A stretch of 61,524 nt of DNA from an uncultured Planctomycetota bacterium (GTDB taxonomy: Bacteria > Planctomycetota > Phycisphaerae > UBA1845 > UTPLA1), in contig CAADGE010000009.1 of assembly GCA_900696465.1 (NCBI GenBank), positions 1-61,524 on the forward strand, written 5' to 3'. Positions 24,392 through 33,242 of this stretch are shown piece after piece. The notes under the pieces were generated by a model. That model was not told the DNA's origin. It did no database searches and saw nothing but the letters and a program-made list of their open reading frames with translations. Positions within the stretch are counted from its first letter, which is position 1; each line of letters begins with the position of its first letter. The translations under genes were made by a program, and so were the position numbers.

Positions 24392-24847
24392 GTGACTGAT
24401 ACCGCACCGCTTCCGCCGAGCAAAGTCCTGGTGGTGGACGATAACCTGCAAAACCTGGAACTTCTCGAAGCGTATCTGGAGGAGTTACCGGGAGTCACGA
24501 CGTTGCGCGCGACCAACGGCATGCAGGCCCTGGAGCGGGTGGCCGTCGACAAGCCGGACCTGATTCTTCTGGACATCATGATGCCGAAGATGAGCGGCTT
24601 TGAAGTATGCAAGAAGATCAAATCCGACCCGGCGACGAAAGACATCCCGATCATCATGGTCACGGCGCTGCACGAAGTCGGGGATGTGGAGCGCGGCGTC
24701 GAAGTCGGTACGAATGACTTTCTGACAAAGCCCGTGAACCGGATGGATCTGCTGTCGCGTGTGCGGAGCTTGTTGCGCGTACGACATGCGGGGGCGTCGC
24801 CGGACGCACTGGATGACCCCGCCATGCCCGGCGGCGCGCTTTCCTGA
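24392..24847 (+). CDS. Single-domain response regulator
   Basis: 151 residues from a GTG at 24392 with GGGAGG eight bases upstream. An ATG at 24350 lacks a ribosome site. Receiver motifs: acidic pair in VLVVDDNLQN, phosphoacceptor Asp in LILLDIMMPKMSG, TALHE, and the Lys of LTKPVNR. There is no output domain, so it acts through a partner kinase or effector not seen here. Receivers of this kind often serve in phosphorelays. Confidence 0.9.
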   Translation: MTDTAPLPPSKVLVVDDNLQNLELLEAYLEELPGVTTLRATNGMQALERVAVDKPDLILLDIMMPKMSGFEVCKKIKSDPATKDIPIIMVTALHEVGDVERGVEVGTNDFLTKPVNRMDLLSRVRSLLRVRHAGASPDALDDPAMPGGALS

Positions 24848-24870
24848 TTGATTCGTCTTGTCCGTAGCGG

Positions 24871-27528
24871 ATGGGTCAGGCCATGAGTCGAAAGCCGGGC
24901 CGGAAAAGGGCGGTCGGTGAGGCCTATCGCCTGTCGGATACGCATGCACGCCTTGTCAGCGTGCTGGACAGCGGGCTGACGATCCTGGTGCAGCGCAGTG
25001 AGCTGATTCCGATCGTCGCGGTTCGGCTGTATGTCCGCGCCGGCAGCGCGCTGGAGGGGCGCTGGGCGGGCAGCGGCATTACGCACCTGCTGGAACACGT
25101 CGTCACCGGCGGCGATACCCGGGCCCGTGGCGCCGAGGAGATCATGGCCTTCGGCGACTCGATCGGCGGGTTAAACAACGCCTACACATCGGTCGATCAC
25201 ATGTGTTACCACGCGACGGTCGAAGCCGGCCGACTGAGGGCGGCGCTGGACCTGATCGCGGACTGGGTGGTGCGACCGGCGCTGTCGGAATCAGTCTTTG
25301 ATCGCGAGCTGGGGGTCGTGCAGCGCGAATGGGAGAGCGACCGGGACGATCCGGAGACACAGCTCGACGAGATGCTCTGCGACATCATCTACCGGCAGCA
25401 TCCGATGAGTCATCCGGTGATCGGTCGTGCCGATGCGCTGGCGCGACTCACCTATCCGGACCTGCTCGAATATCATCGCGTGACGCATACGCCCTCGAAC
25501 TGCGTGCTGGTGTTGGCCGGTCATCTGGACCCGGACGCCGCGTTGCGTGAGGCGCTCCGGGCCTTTGAGGGTTTCGAAGGGCCGACGGCGCCGCCTGCCG
25601 CACTGCTGGATCCTTCGCCGATCCGTTCTCCGCTACGTGCCGTTCGGATCATGGGAGTGGAGTCCGCATCGCTGGCCCTTGCATGGCCGACGCTCCGCGA
25701 AGGTTCCGCCGATGACGCGCCGCTCGATCTGCTCAACTCCGTCATGACCGAAGGCGACGTCGCCCGGCTGGTGAAACGGCTGCGCTGGGATCGCGGGATG
25801 GTCTACGATCTTTCCGGTGCGCACGAGAGCTTCTGGCACAGCCCCGGCATCTGGCGCGTGTCCGCACAGCTCGATTCACGGCGCATCGATGAGGTCGAAC
25901 GGGCGATCGTCGAGTCTCTGACCGCGACGGAGAAGCTGGCGATCACGGAGGGGGAACTCGAACGTGCTCGCCGGCAGAATGTCGTCGGGATTCTTTCGGC
26001 GCGACAGACGGCGGACGGTCTGGCATCGCAACTGGGTCTGGACTTTCTGGCATTCGGCACGGCGGACTACAGTGACCATTACCTTCGGGCGATCGAGGCC
26101 GTCACCGCGACAGACTTGCAGCGCGTGGCATCGCATTACTTATCGCCGGAAGGTTATGCCATCGCGACGGTCCTGCCGCGTCGCAGACCGAGACATCGGC
26201 CGGGACCTGCCGCGCAACCGGCAGAAGCGGCGACCGGCCGATTCGAACTGGAGAACGGGCTGCGCTGTGTCTGGCGGCAGATGACAGGCAGCGGTTTCGC
26301 GGCCGTGGGGGCATCTTTCTGCGGCGGGCTCAGCGCAGAAGATGAGTCAACGAATGGCATTTACCATCTTCTCTCGGAAGTGATTCCGCGCGGCACCGTC
26401 CATCGCTCCGCGGATGAACTGATCAGCGCCTTTGAGCAGCGCGGAAGCTCCCTTCGATGCGGCAGCGGGCTGGACTCCATCGGGCTGGAGTTCGTCGCGC
26501 TCGCTGATGACCTGGAGCCACTGCTGGAATTGATGGCCGAAGCGGCGGCAGAGCCCGCCCTGTCTTCAGAGCAGATCGAGCATGTCCGACCGGCGATTCT
26601 TGATGCTGTCAGTCGTATCGATGATGCGTGGGATTCTCAACTGAACCGGCTGGCGCGAAGGTGCTTTTTCTCGAAGAGTCCGTATCGGCTGCAATCGCTC
26701 GGGACGGCAGAGAATCTCCAGCGATTTACGTCGGACGACCTGCGACGGGTGCATCGGTCTACGTTTCACGGTGGTGGCGTGATTTCGGTTGCGGGGGAGT
26801 TTGATTCCGGCAAGTTGCAGGAACTGGTCGCGAAACACTTTGGACGTCTCCCGAAAAATGGGTCGGATCGCAATTCCGTGGGCGCAAGCAATCGTGTCGC
26901 GGAGCCGGTTCCAAGTGAGGATCGACTTTTTGTTCGACATACGCCGGAAGAGCGGCACGTCGCGGCGATGTTCGTCGGCTTTCCGGGTTGCAGCGTTCTG
27001 GATCGAGATCATCGCGCGCCGCTGGCGCTGCTTGGCACGGCGCTTTCGGGTTATGCGCTTTCTGGCGGCCGCCTTTTTGCGGCGCTGCGAGGCGGTGATC
27101 GCGACCTGGCGTATGAAGTTTCCGGCGCGCATCTGTCCGGTCGACTGCCTGGGTACTTCGCCGTGGTGCTGGCCTGTGAACCGGATCGGATTACCGAGGT
27201 GTATGGCGTGGTGCGCCACGAGATCGGCCAGCTGGTCGCCGGATGCATGGGCGAGGAGGAGCTGGACCGTGCGCGGACGATGATCCTGACGGCCGAGCTG
27301 GAACAGTTGCAGGCGCCGCTCGACTATGTCCGACGTGATGGATTTGATGAATTGTGCGGCCCGGGCGTGGGTGATGGGACGGCTTTTCTGGAGGAAGTCT
27401 GTCGTACACCTCGCGACGTGGTTTGCGAGGCGGCGCATCGCTTTTTAACGCACGCCACCGTCGTGGTGGTCACGCCCCGGCCCGATGCCGTTCAGATCGG
27501 ACTCACGCCGGTTACCATCGACTTCTGA
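24871..27528 (+). CDS. M16 family zinc peptidase (tandem domain)
   Basis: 885 residues. The inverted zinc motif H-x-x-E-H is at H72-E75-H76 (THLLEHVVTGG), with the third ligand region FDRELGVVQREWESD about 75 residues on. The second half is a related non-catalytic M16 domain (FGGGLSAEDE-type strand, here FCGGLSAEDESTNGIYHLL). Tandem M16 proteins form clam-shell processing peptidases. A second ATG at 24883 is equally plausible as start. It lies 24 bp after the response regulator. Confidence 0.92.
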   Translation: MGQAMSRKPGRKRAVGEAYRLSDTHARLVSVLDSGLTILVQRSELIPIVAVRLYVRAGSALEGRWAGSGITHLLEHVVTGGDTRARGAEEIMAFGDSIGGLNNAYTSVDHMCYHATVEAGRLRAALDLIADWVVRPALSESVFDRELGVVQREWESDRDDPETQLDEMLCDIIYRQHPMSHPVIGRADALARLTYPDLLEYHRVTHTPSNCVLVLAGHLDPDAALREALRAFEGFEGPTAPPAALLDPSPIRSPLRAVRIMGVESASLALAWPTLREGSADDAPLDLLNSVMTEGDVARLVKRLRWDRGMVYDLSGAHESFWHSPGIWRVSAQLDSRRIDEVERAIVESLTATEKLAITEGELERARRQNVVGILSARQTADGLASQLGLDFLAFGTADYSDHYLRAIEAVTATDLQRVASHYLSPEGYAIATVLPRRRPRHRPGPAAQPAEAATGRFELENGLRCVWRQMTGSGFAAVGASFCGGLSAEDESTNGIYHLLSEVIPRGTVHRSADELISAFEQRGSSLRCGSGLDSIGLEFVALADDLEPLLELMAEAAAEPALSSEQIEHVRPAILDAVSRIDDAWDSQLNRLARRCFFSKSPYRLQSLGTAENLQRFTSDDLRRVHRSTFHGGGVISVAGEFDSGKLQELVAKHFGRLPKNGSDRNSVGASNRVAEPVPSEDRLFVRHTPEERHVAAMFVGFPGCSVLDRDHRAPLALLGTALSGYALSGGRLFAALRGGDRDLAYEVSGAHLSGRLPGYFAVVLACEPDRITEVYGVVRHEIGQLVAGCMGEEELDRARTMILTAELEQLQAPLDYVRRDGFDELCGPGVGDGTAFLEEVCRTPRDVVCEAAHRFLTHATVVVVTPRPDAVQIGLTPVTIDF

Positions 27529-27579
27529 ACGCGTCCCCGAACGGCCGATGATTCCACTGGGGCCGGGGGCTGGTGCGGC

Positions 27580-28620
27580 ATGGACCTGTCAATGTTCATG
27601 AATCGGACATCTTCCGTCGAGACGACTGTCGGACTCGCGTCGAGCGAAGAGACCGTCGCAAGCCGCTCCGATGCATGCGCCTCGTCCAGTCGGCACATCG
27701 TGAACGCCCTGACGATCGATCTGGAAGACTGGCCCATCGCGGTGCTTGGTCCGCAGCACGAAATCTCCGGTCGAGTTGTGGAGAATACGCGGCGGCTGCT
27801 TCAACTGTTGAGCTGGCATCATGTCCGGGCGACGTTCTTCGTGCTGACACGCGTGGCCCTGCGGTTCCCGGAACTGGTCCAGGAGGTTCACGCGGCTGGG
27901 CACGAGATTGCATCGCACGGGCACGGTCACGAACTGCTGACGACCATCAGCCCGCGTCGGTTTGAGCAGGATGTCCGTACGAGCATCGAGGTCCTGACGC
28001 AACTTACCGGTCAGAGGCCGTTGGGCTATCGCGCGCCGGCGTTTTCGATCGTTCCGTCGACACGCTGGGCGGGTCCGATTCTTGCTGACCTGGGCTTCCG
28101 CTACAGTTCGAGCATCTTCCCGATCCGACATCCGCGTTATGGGATTCCTGATGCGCCGAATGCGATTCATCGCTGGGCGAATTGCGATCTGATCGAGTGT
28201 CCGGTCGCCACGGTTCGAGCGCTAGGGCGGAACTGGCCCGTGGCGGGCGGCGGTTACTTCCGGCTCCTGCCAGGCATGCTGGCGCGCGGGGCGCTTCGCT
28301 GGGTGCATCGACAGGGACGGCCCGCGGTGGTCTATCTTCATCCTTACGAGCTGGACGTCGGCGGAGTTTCGTTTCATAAGGATGAAGGTCTGTCCGTGTC
28401 GCTGCGAAGGCACCTGACACAGGCGCTCTTCCGCGGGCGCATGGAGCACCGCATCCATCGATTGCTGGAGTGTTTCACGTTTACCACGCTGGAGGATCTG
28501 CTGCGCCGCAATCGCATTCAGGCAGGGGCGGATCGCATGTCGCATCCAGAGCAAGCCAGCGCAGGGCAGCACCGCGGAGCGGCCGGGGCGGTCGTCAGAG
28601 CATCTCTTCCCCGCTCTTGA
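27580..28620 (+). CDS. XrtA-associated polysaccharide deacetylase (DUF3473 type)
   Basis: 346 residues. NodB-type motifs: the DLEDW variant of the first metal motif near residue 50, RATFFVLTRVA, HEIASHGHGHELLT with the metal-binding H-x3-H, GYRAPAFSI, and YLHPYEL. The DLEDW start and the GGGYFRLLP segment are those of deacetylases tied to exosortase/PEP-CTERM exopolysaccharide clusters, which fits the PEP-CTERM proteins elsewhere in the window. The 3' end overlaps ilvE by 26 bp in convergent orientation. Confidence 0.9.
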   Translation: MDLSMFMNRTSSVETTVGLASSEETVASRSDACASSSRHIVNALTIDLEDWPIAVLGPQHEISGRVVENTRRLLQLLSWHHVRATFFVLTRVALRFPELVQEVHAAGHEIASHGHGHELLTTISPRRFEQDVRTSIEVLTQLTGQRPLGYRAPAFSIVPSTRWAGPILADLGFRYSSSIFPIRHPRYGIPDAPNAIHRWANCDLIECPVATVRALGRNWPVAGGGYFRLLPGMLARGALRWVHRQGRPAVVYLHPYELDVGGVSFHKDEGLSVSLRRHLTQALFRGRMEHRIHRLLECFTFTTLEDLLRRNRIQAGADRMSHPEQASAGQHRGAAGAVVRASLPRS

Positions 28621-29491
28621 TGTGAGCACGGAAGTCGGCAATGAGCTGCCGGGTGAAGGGGCCGGGCTTGCCATCGCCGACGGGGCGATTATCGATATCG
28701 ATAATCGGGCAGACCTCGGCGCCGGTACCGGTGATGAACATCTCATCAGCGTAGTAAAGGTCGATTCGCGTCAAGGTTGTTTCTTCGGCGGGGATGCCGC
28801 GCTTCTGGGCCATCTTGAGCACCAGGCGGCGTGTAACGCCGTTCAGCAAACCACAGTGCGTCGCCGGGGTGCGGAGACGGCCGCCCTGGACGATAAAAAG
28901 ATTGTCGCCGGAGCATTCCGCGACATAGCCCTCGTGGTTGAGCATGACGGCTTCGAGACAGCCGGCGTCGATGGCCTCGATCTTAGCGAGGATGTTGTTG
29001 AGATAGTTCAAGCTCTTGAGCTGCGGAGAGAGTGCATTCGGGTGATTCCGAATAGTGGATGCCGTGACAATTTTCATGCCCGTTTCATACATCTCCGGGC
29101 CGTACATCTGGATCTTGTCGCAGATGATGAAAACGTTTGGCGCCACGCAGCGAAACGGATGAATCCCGAGCGTGCCCGGTCCGCGGGCGGCGACGAGACG
29201 GATGTACCCGTCGACGGTGTTGTTGGCGCGGATGCAGTCGTTCATTGCGTCGACGATCTGGTCCATCGTCCAGGGAATTTCGAGTCGGATGGCCTGGAGG
29301 CCGAGCGCGAAACGCTCCATGTGGGCTCGGCACTCGAAGATGCGGCCGCCATAGACGCGGATGCCTTCGAAGATGCCGTCGCCGTAGAGCAGTCCGTGCG
29401 AGAAGACGCTGATTTTGGCTTCGGCCGTGGGCACGAGCTTGCCATCGAGCCAGATCTTCAGATTGGGGTTCGGCGCATAGTCCTGGGCCAT
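28595..29491 (-). CDS. ilvE: Branched-chain amino acid aminotransferase
   Basis: 298 residues from the ATG at 29491 (GAGGA upstream). The longer start adds 29 untypical residues. PLP fold-type IV motifs: IWLDGKLVPTAEAKISVFSH, GLLYGDGIFEGIR, RLVAARGPGTLG, the PLP-binding Lys in QLKSLNYLNN, and ECSGDNLFIV. It carries out the last step of Leu, Ile and Val synthesis with glutamate. It is convergent with the deacetylase gene. Confidence 0.95.
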   Translation of the reverse strand: MAQDYAPNPNLKIWLDGKLVPTAEAKISVFSHGLLYGDGIFEGIRVYGGRIFECRAHMERFALGLQAIRLEIPWTMDQIVDAMNDCIRANNTVDGYIRLVAARGPGTLGIHPFRCVAPNVFIICDKIQMYGPEMYETGMKIVTASTIRNHPNALSPQLKSLNYLNNILAKIEAIDAGCLEAVMLNHEGYVAECSGDNLFIVQGGRLRTPATHCGLLNGVTRRLVLKMAQKRGIPAEETTLTRIDLYYADEMFITGTGAEVCPIIDIDNRPVGDGKPGPFTRQLIADFRAHIKSGEEML

Positions 29492-29689
29492 GGGTCGTTC
29501 CTCAAACTCGGTAGCCACGTGAGCAACGCTCCGAGCACTGCTTCGCAGATTCTCCGGGGTTCGGGCGATTGTCGTCATGGCGAAGCCCTCCAGTGTAGAT
29601 GCGTGGAAAATTCCAGGGCACGCGATAGCGGGGGCCGGAGCCCCTGCACCGTCACACTATAGGTCAGGCCGCACGTCGAAACAACCGCA

Positions 29690-30532
29690 TCATTTTACAC
29701 GACCATCCACCAGTTGCACAACCACATCGGTTTCCGCTGCCAGATCGCGGTCGTGGGTTACGATGACGATGGTCTGACCTGCCCCATTAAGGTCCTTGAG
29801 GAGATCGAAAATCTCCCGGCCGGTTCTGGCATCGAGGTTGCCGGTCGGTTCATCGGCGAACAGCACGCGCGGTTCATTCATCAGTGCGCGGGCAATGGCC
29901 ACTCGCTGGCGCTCGCCGCCGGACAGTTCGTTGGGTCGATGGTCCAGGCGGTCCTGCAGGCCGACGCGCTGGAGAAGTGCCCTCGCGCGGTGCTCAATCT
30001 TCGCGCGCTGCGCTAGCCAGCCGGCCATGGAATGACCGACCATCGCGGGCAGGAGGACATTCTCCAGAACATCGAACTCCGGCAGCAGGTGGTAGAACTG
30101 GAAGACGAAGCCGAAGGCCTCGTTGAGCAACTGGTTGCGCCGCGGTTCGAGTGTCTGCGTATTTCCGATGGATGGACTACGCGGGCCGGGTCGGCGAGCG
30201 ACGTCCTGCGCGGACCTGCCGGACAGGTCGGGCGATTTTTCCTGCCATCGGCGGCTGAAGGGTTCGCCGGCGTCGCAGTTTCGGCCGCGCGGGATTTTTC
30301 GAATCGCCTCGGGCTCAAAAAGCGGCTGATTTTCGAAATGGACCTGTCCGCGCTGAGGGACATCAAGGCCGGAGAGCACGTGCAGGAGCGTGCTCTTTCC
30401 ACTGCCGCTGTTTCCGATGATAGAGACGAACTGCCCGCGCGGAATGGTCAGATCAATGCCGCGCAGGACGTGCAGTTCCGTCCTGCCGAGAGAGTAGCTC
30501 TTGTGGATGTTTTCGCAACGAAGAATGCTCAT
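29690..30532 (-). CDS. lolD: LolD-like ABC transporter ATPase with in-frame insertion
   Basis: 280 residues. Walker [13 protein letters not shown]-loop region [16 protein letters not shown], signature [15 protein letters not shown], Walker [13 protein letters not shown] and H-loop IVTHD are all present, and the sequence matches lipoprotein-release ATPases. LolD proteins are about 225-235 residues. The excess is a block of about 45 extra residues (about 80-131) between the [12 protein letters not shown] strand and the Q-loop. The gene lies 53 bp after the permease gene on the same strand, and together they should form a LolCDE or MacB-like exporter. Confidence 0.92.
   Translation of the reverse strand: MSILRCENIHKSYSLGRTELHVLRGIDLTIPRGQFVSIIGNSGSGKSTLLHVLSGLDVPQRGQVHFENQPLFEPEAIRKIPRGRNCDAGEPFSRRWQEKSPDLSGRSAQDVARRPGPRSPSIGNTQTLEPRRNQLLNEAFGFVFQFYHLLPEFDVLENVLLPAMVGHSMAGWLAQRAKIEHRARALLQRVGLQDRLDHRPNELSGGERQRVAIARALMNEPRVLFADEPTGNLDARTGREIFDLLKDLNGAGQTIVIVTHDRDLAAETDVVVQLVDGRVK
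30140..30297. repeat. In-frame insertion within lolD, possible intragenic repeat element
   Basis: This segment encodes the Arg/Ser/Pro-rich extra block of the LolD-like ATPase. It contains GACCTG-CCGGA-CAGGTC, a short inverted repeat near 30209-30225. Its encoded peptide (for example [18 protein letters not shown]) has no counterpart in the ABC fold. It keeps the frame open, so it may be a small mobile or palindromic element tolerated in a surface loop. Boundaries are approximate. Confidence 0.45.
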
Positions 30533-30585
30533 CTCAGCACGCGCGAATGATCGGCTGTAAGTTGCAATCGGGCTTTGAATATCGA

Positions 30586-33240
30586 CTATTCATAACGCAG
30601 TGTCTCCACGGGCCAGGTGCGACCGGCGCGAAGGGCCGGAAAGGCGGCGCCGATGATCGACGCGATGATCGACAAGATGCTGATCCAGATCACTTCCGAC
30701 CATTTCCAGACGTCCGGAATCTTGTCGAAGGAATACGTCTCCGGACTCCAGACGCGCCAGTCGGGGTTGAGCTTGGCGAGCCAGTCCTGGATGTCGTTGA
30801 TGTGCTCGACGAAGGTCGTGCCGAGCAGGGCGCCGAGGATGCAGCCGACCAGGCCGATGGCACCGCCGTAGGCGAGGAAGACTGCGGCGACGCCTTCGGC
30901 GCTGCCGCCGACGCTCTTGATGATTCCGATGTCGCGGGTCTTCTCCTGCACGATCATGTAGAAGATGCAGAGAATCAGGAAGATGGCGACGATGCTGATG
31001 ACTCCGAACATGATGAGGACGAGGAACTTTTCCTTCTCGATGGCAGCAATGTAACTGGCCTGCATCTCTTCCCAGGTACTGATGTCCACAAGTCTGAGCA
31101 TTTCGTACTCAAACGGATCCGACGGCGTTTCGGCAACCAGCTTTTCCCATTCGTTGTAGATGCGCTGCTTCTGCAGGGCAAGGATGCGGCGGTCGTTGCC
31201 CAGGTCGTCGCGGACCTTGATCTGAATCTGTGTGCATCGCGCGCCAGTCATGCCGCTGCCATCCGCGCGCTCCTGGGACTCCATGGACAGAAGCTGCTGG
31301 AGATAATCAAAATCGACGTAGACATTCATCGTGTCGATTTCGTGAATTCCGGTCCGTGAGTCGTCCACGTAGCGAAGCGTCGGCTGAGGCGGCGACTCCG
31401 TGCTGATCTCGCCGCCGCGGGTCATCGGCAGCACAGACAAACGGCATAGCTCGCCGCGCGGATAGAATTCGCTTCGCCGGTAGTCCCCCGACGGCAAACG
31501 GCGAAAGATGATGCTTCTGCCGACGATGATGCCGGGGTACTCCTTACCGGTGTAGCCGGGCTGCTCTTCCGGCCCACGGAAGATACCTGGTCCGGGAAAC
31601 AGGTCTCCCGGCTCGCGGTAGTACTGCCGCGTCTCCTCCTCGCGCTGTGGTGAAGGGAGACTTTCAAGGTACTTCTGAAAGTTCGCTTCGAGTTCCTCCG
31701 GCAGAACGGCCAGACCTTGCGAATTGAAGCCGTAGACGGGCTGTTGCTGCGGACCGAGATGGGTGTGGCCGAAACGGCGCTGGTAGAACAAGTCTTCACC
31801 GAACTTGTTGACCCGGACGTATTCATCGAGCCGGATTCCAAGGACGGTGACCGGTGCGGTTTTCTTGTTTCTCGGAAACTGCAGGATACCGTAGGTGCGG
31901 ACGATCGGGGTGGCCTGAACGACAATCGGCGAGCCGTTCTCGTCCGTGAGGCGGCAGATGCGGTCGATGAATTCCTGGTAGAGCGGAAACCCTTGAAGAC
32001 TGCCGTCCATCACGAGGTCGCCGAGCAGGCCGTGGGCCCTGTTGCGGATGCTGTCCACGAAACCGCCCATGACGCTGATGACAATGATCATCATGGCGAC
32101 GCAGAGTGTGACGGCGCCGACGGAGAAGAAGGCGATTCGTTTTCGCTGTAGCAATCGCGACGCGAGAAAGGCGACGTAGTACTTCGGCCATCCCAGGAGC
32201 GGCGCCGTCCGCCAGGCCAGGAACCAGCCGCCAGCCAGCAGGGCGATGAGAATCATCCAGAGTCCGGCATTGAAGAGGTACCACTCCGGACGAATCCAGA
32301 GGTCGTAGTCGATTCCCAGCCAGTGGGCGGGGCTGAGCGCGGCGAAGACGAAAGGTATCTCCGTCGGCATGAACCAGAAGCCGTAATACAGGGTTAACGG
32401 TTCCCAGGTGACGAGGTGATAGATGGCCCCTGCGCAGAGACCCAGTCGAAGCAGCAGCCCGCAGAACCGCGCCGGCAGATTCGGGAGCACGCGGAACATG
32501 CCCGGCCAGCGAATCAGCAGCATCCATGCAAAGACGAGCGGGCCCAGCAGGAGGGCACTGTGGTCTGCACCGTCTTCGGAGACCTGGGCCGGCACGAAGT
32601 ACCACGGCATGCCGGCGAGCTGTCTGCGCAGCGGCTCGTTTCGCATCCAGCGGAAGAGGTTTTCATCGTCCTGCAGGAAGCTCAGGATCGCATCCCACTG
32701 GGGGTGAACTCTTTCCTTGTGCCGTGTCAGATCGTCCATCAGGCGGTTGCGGCGCGATTGTGCATCCGGTGGCAGATCGCGCAGGGCACGGGCGCGCTCG
32801 ATCCCGTCGACGTAGATGTCCTGTCCGCGGACCGGTCGCCCGACCCAGCTTGCGCCGACGGCGGCATTCAAACAGGTGACCGTGGTCCAGAGAGCGATCA
32901 GGAGCCAGACGCCGCCGATCAGCAGCGAGGCCCATCGTGAGCGCGTGCCGGCCTGCCAGCGGCCGAGCCAGGTCAGCCCGGACAGGATGAGCCGGACCAT
33001 CCAGAGGAGCATGTGTGCGGCCGTGAAGAGCGGGGCGAGGAGCAGGACAGGTAGTGCGAATACAGCCATCTGTCCGCGCGAAAGGGCGATCGGTCTGCGC
33101 AGGAGCGGCGAGAGCGAGGCCTCGATGACAATGTAGAACGCGCCGCCCAGGAGGTTGGAAAAGGCGAGAAAGAGCGCATATGCCGGCAGTGTGATCGGTG
33201 CAAAGAGCGTGAAGAGAATCGTAGCCGTTCGAGATCGCAC
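30586..33240 (-). CDS. LolC/E-like ABC permease with extended N-terminal membrane region
   Basis: 884 residues, roughly twice the usual LolC/LolE length. From about residue 360 it resembles LolCE/FtsX permeases: a first helix after FLASRLLQRKRIAFFSV, a long periplasmic domain, and C-terminal helices (LIMFGVISIVAIFLILCIFY, KTRDIGIIKSVGGS, AYGGAIGLVGCILGALLG). Residues 1-360 carry about six extra hydrophobic helices with two long soluble loops, which I do not recognise. The transmembrane plus FtsX order suits an exporter of lipoproteins or a MacB-like substrate. It starts three bases after lysS ends and is followed by the ATPase. Confidence 0.85.
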   Translation of the reverse strand: MRSRTATILFTLFAPITLPAYALFLAFSNLLGGAFYIVIEASLSPLLRRPIALSRGQMAVFALPVLLLAPLFTAAHMLLWMVRLILSGLTWLGRWQAGTRSRWASLLIGGVWLLIALWTTVTCLNAAVGASWVGRPVRGQDIYVDGIERARALRDLPPDAQSRRNRLMDDLTRHKERVHPQWDAILSFLQDDENLFRWMRNEPLRRQLAGMPWYFVPAQVSEDGADHSALLLGPLVFAWMLLIRWPGMFRVLPNLPARFCGLLLRLGLCAGAIYHLVTWEPLTLYYGFWFMPTEIPFVFAALSPAHWLGIDYDLWIRPEWYLFNAGLWMILIALLAGGWFLAWRTAPLLGWPKYYVAFLASRLLQRKRIAFFSVGAVTLCVAMMIIVISVMGGFVDSIRNRAHGLLGDLVMDGSLQGFPLYQEFIDRICRLTDENGSPIVVQATPIVRTYGILQFPRNKKTAPVTVLGIRLDEYVRVNKFGEDLFYQRRFGHTHLGPQQQPVYGFNSQGLAVLPEELEANFQKYLESLPSPQREEETRQYYREPGDLFPGPGIFRGPEEQPGYTGKEYPGIIVGRSIIFRRLPSGDYRRSEFYPRGELCRLSVLPMTRGGEISTESPPQPTLRYVDDSRTGIHEIDTMNVYVDFDYLQQLLSMESQERADGSGMTGARCTQIQIKVRDDLGNDRRILALQKQRIYNEWEKLVAETPSDPFEYEMLRLVDISTWEEMQASYIAAIEKEKFLVLIMFGVISIVAIFLILCIFYMIVQEKTRDIGIIKSVGGSAEGVAAVFLAYGGAIGLVGCILGALLGTTFVEHINDIQDWLAKLNPDWRVWSPETYSFDKIPDVWKWSEVIWISILSIIASIIGAAFPALRAGRTWPVETLRYE

Positions 33241-33242
33241 GC

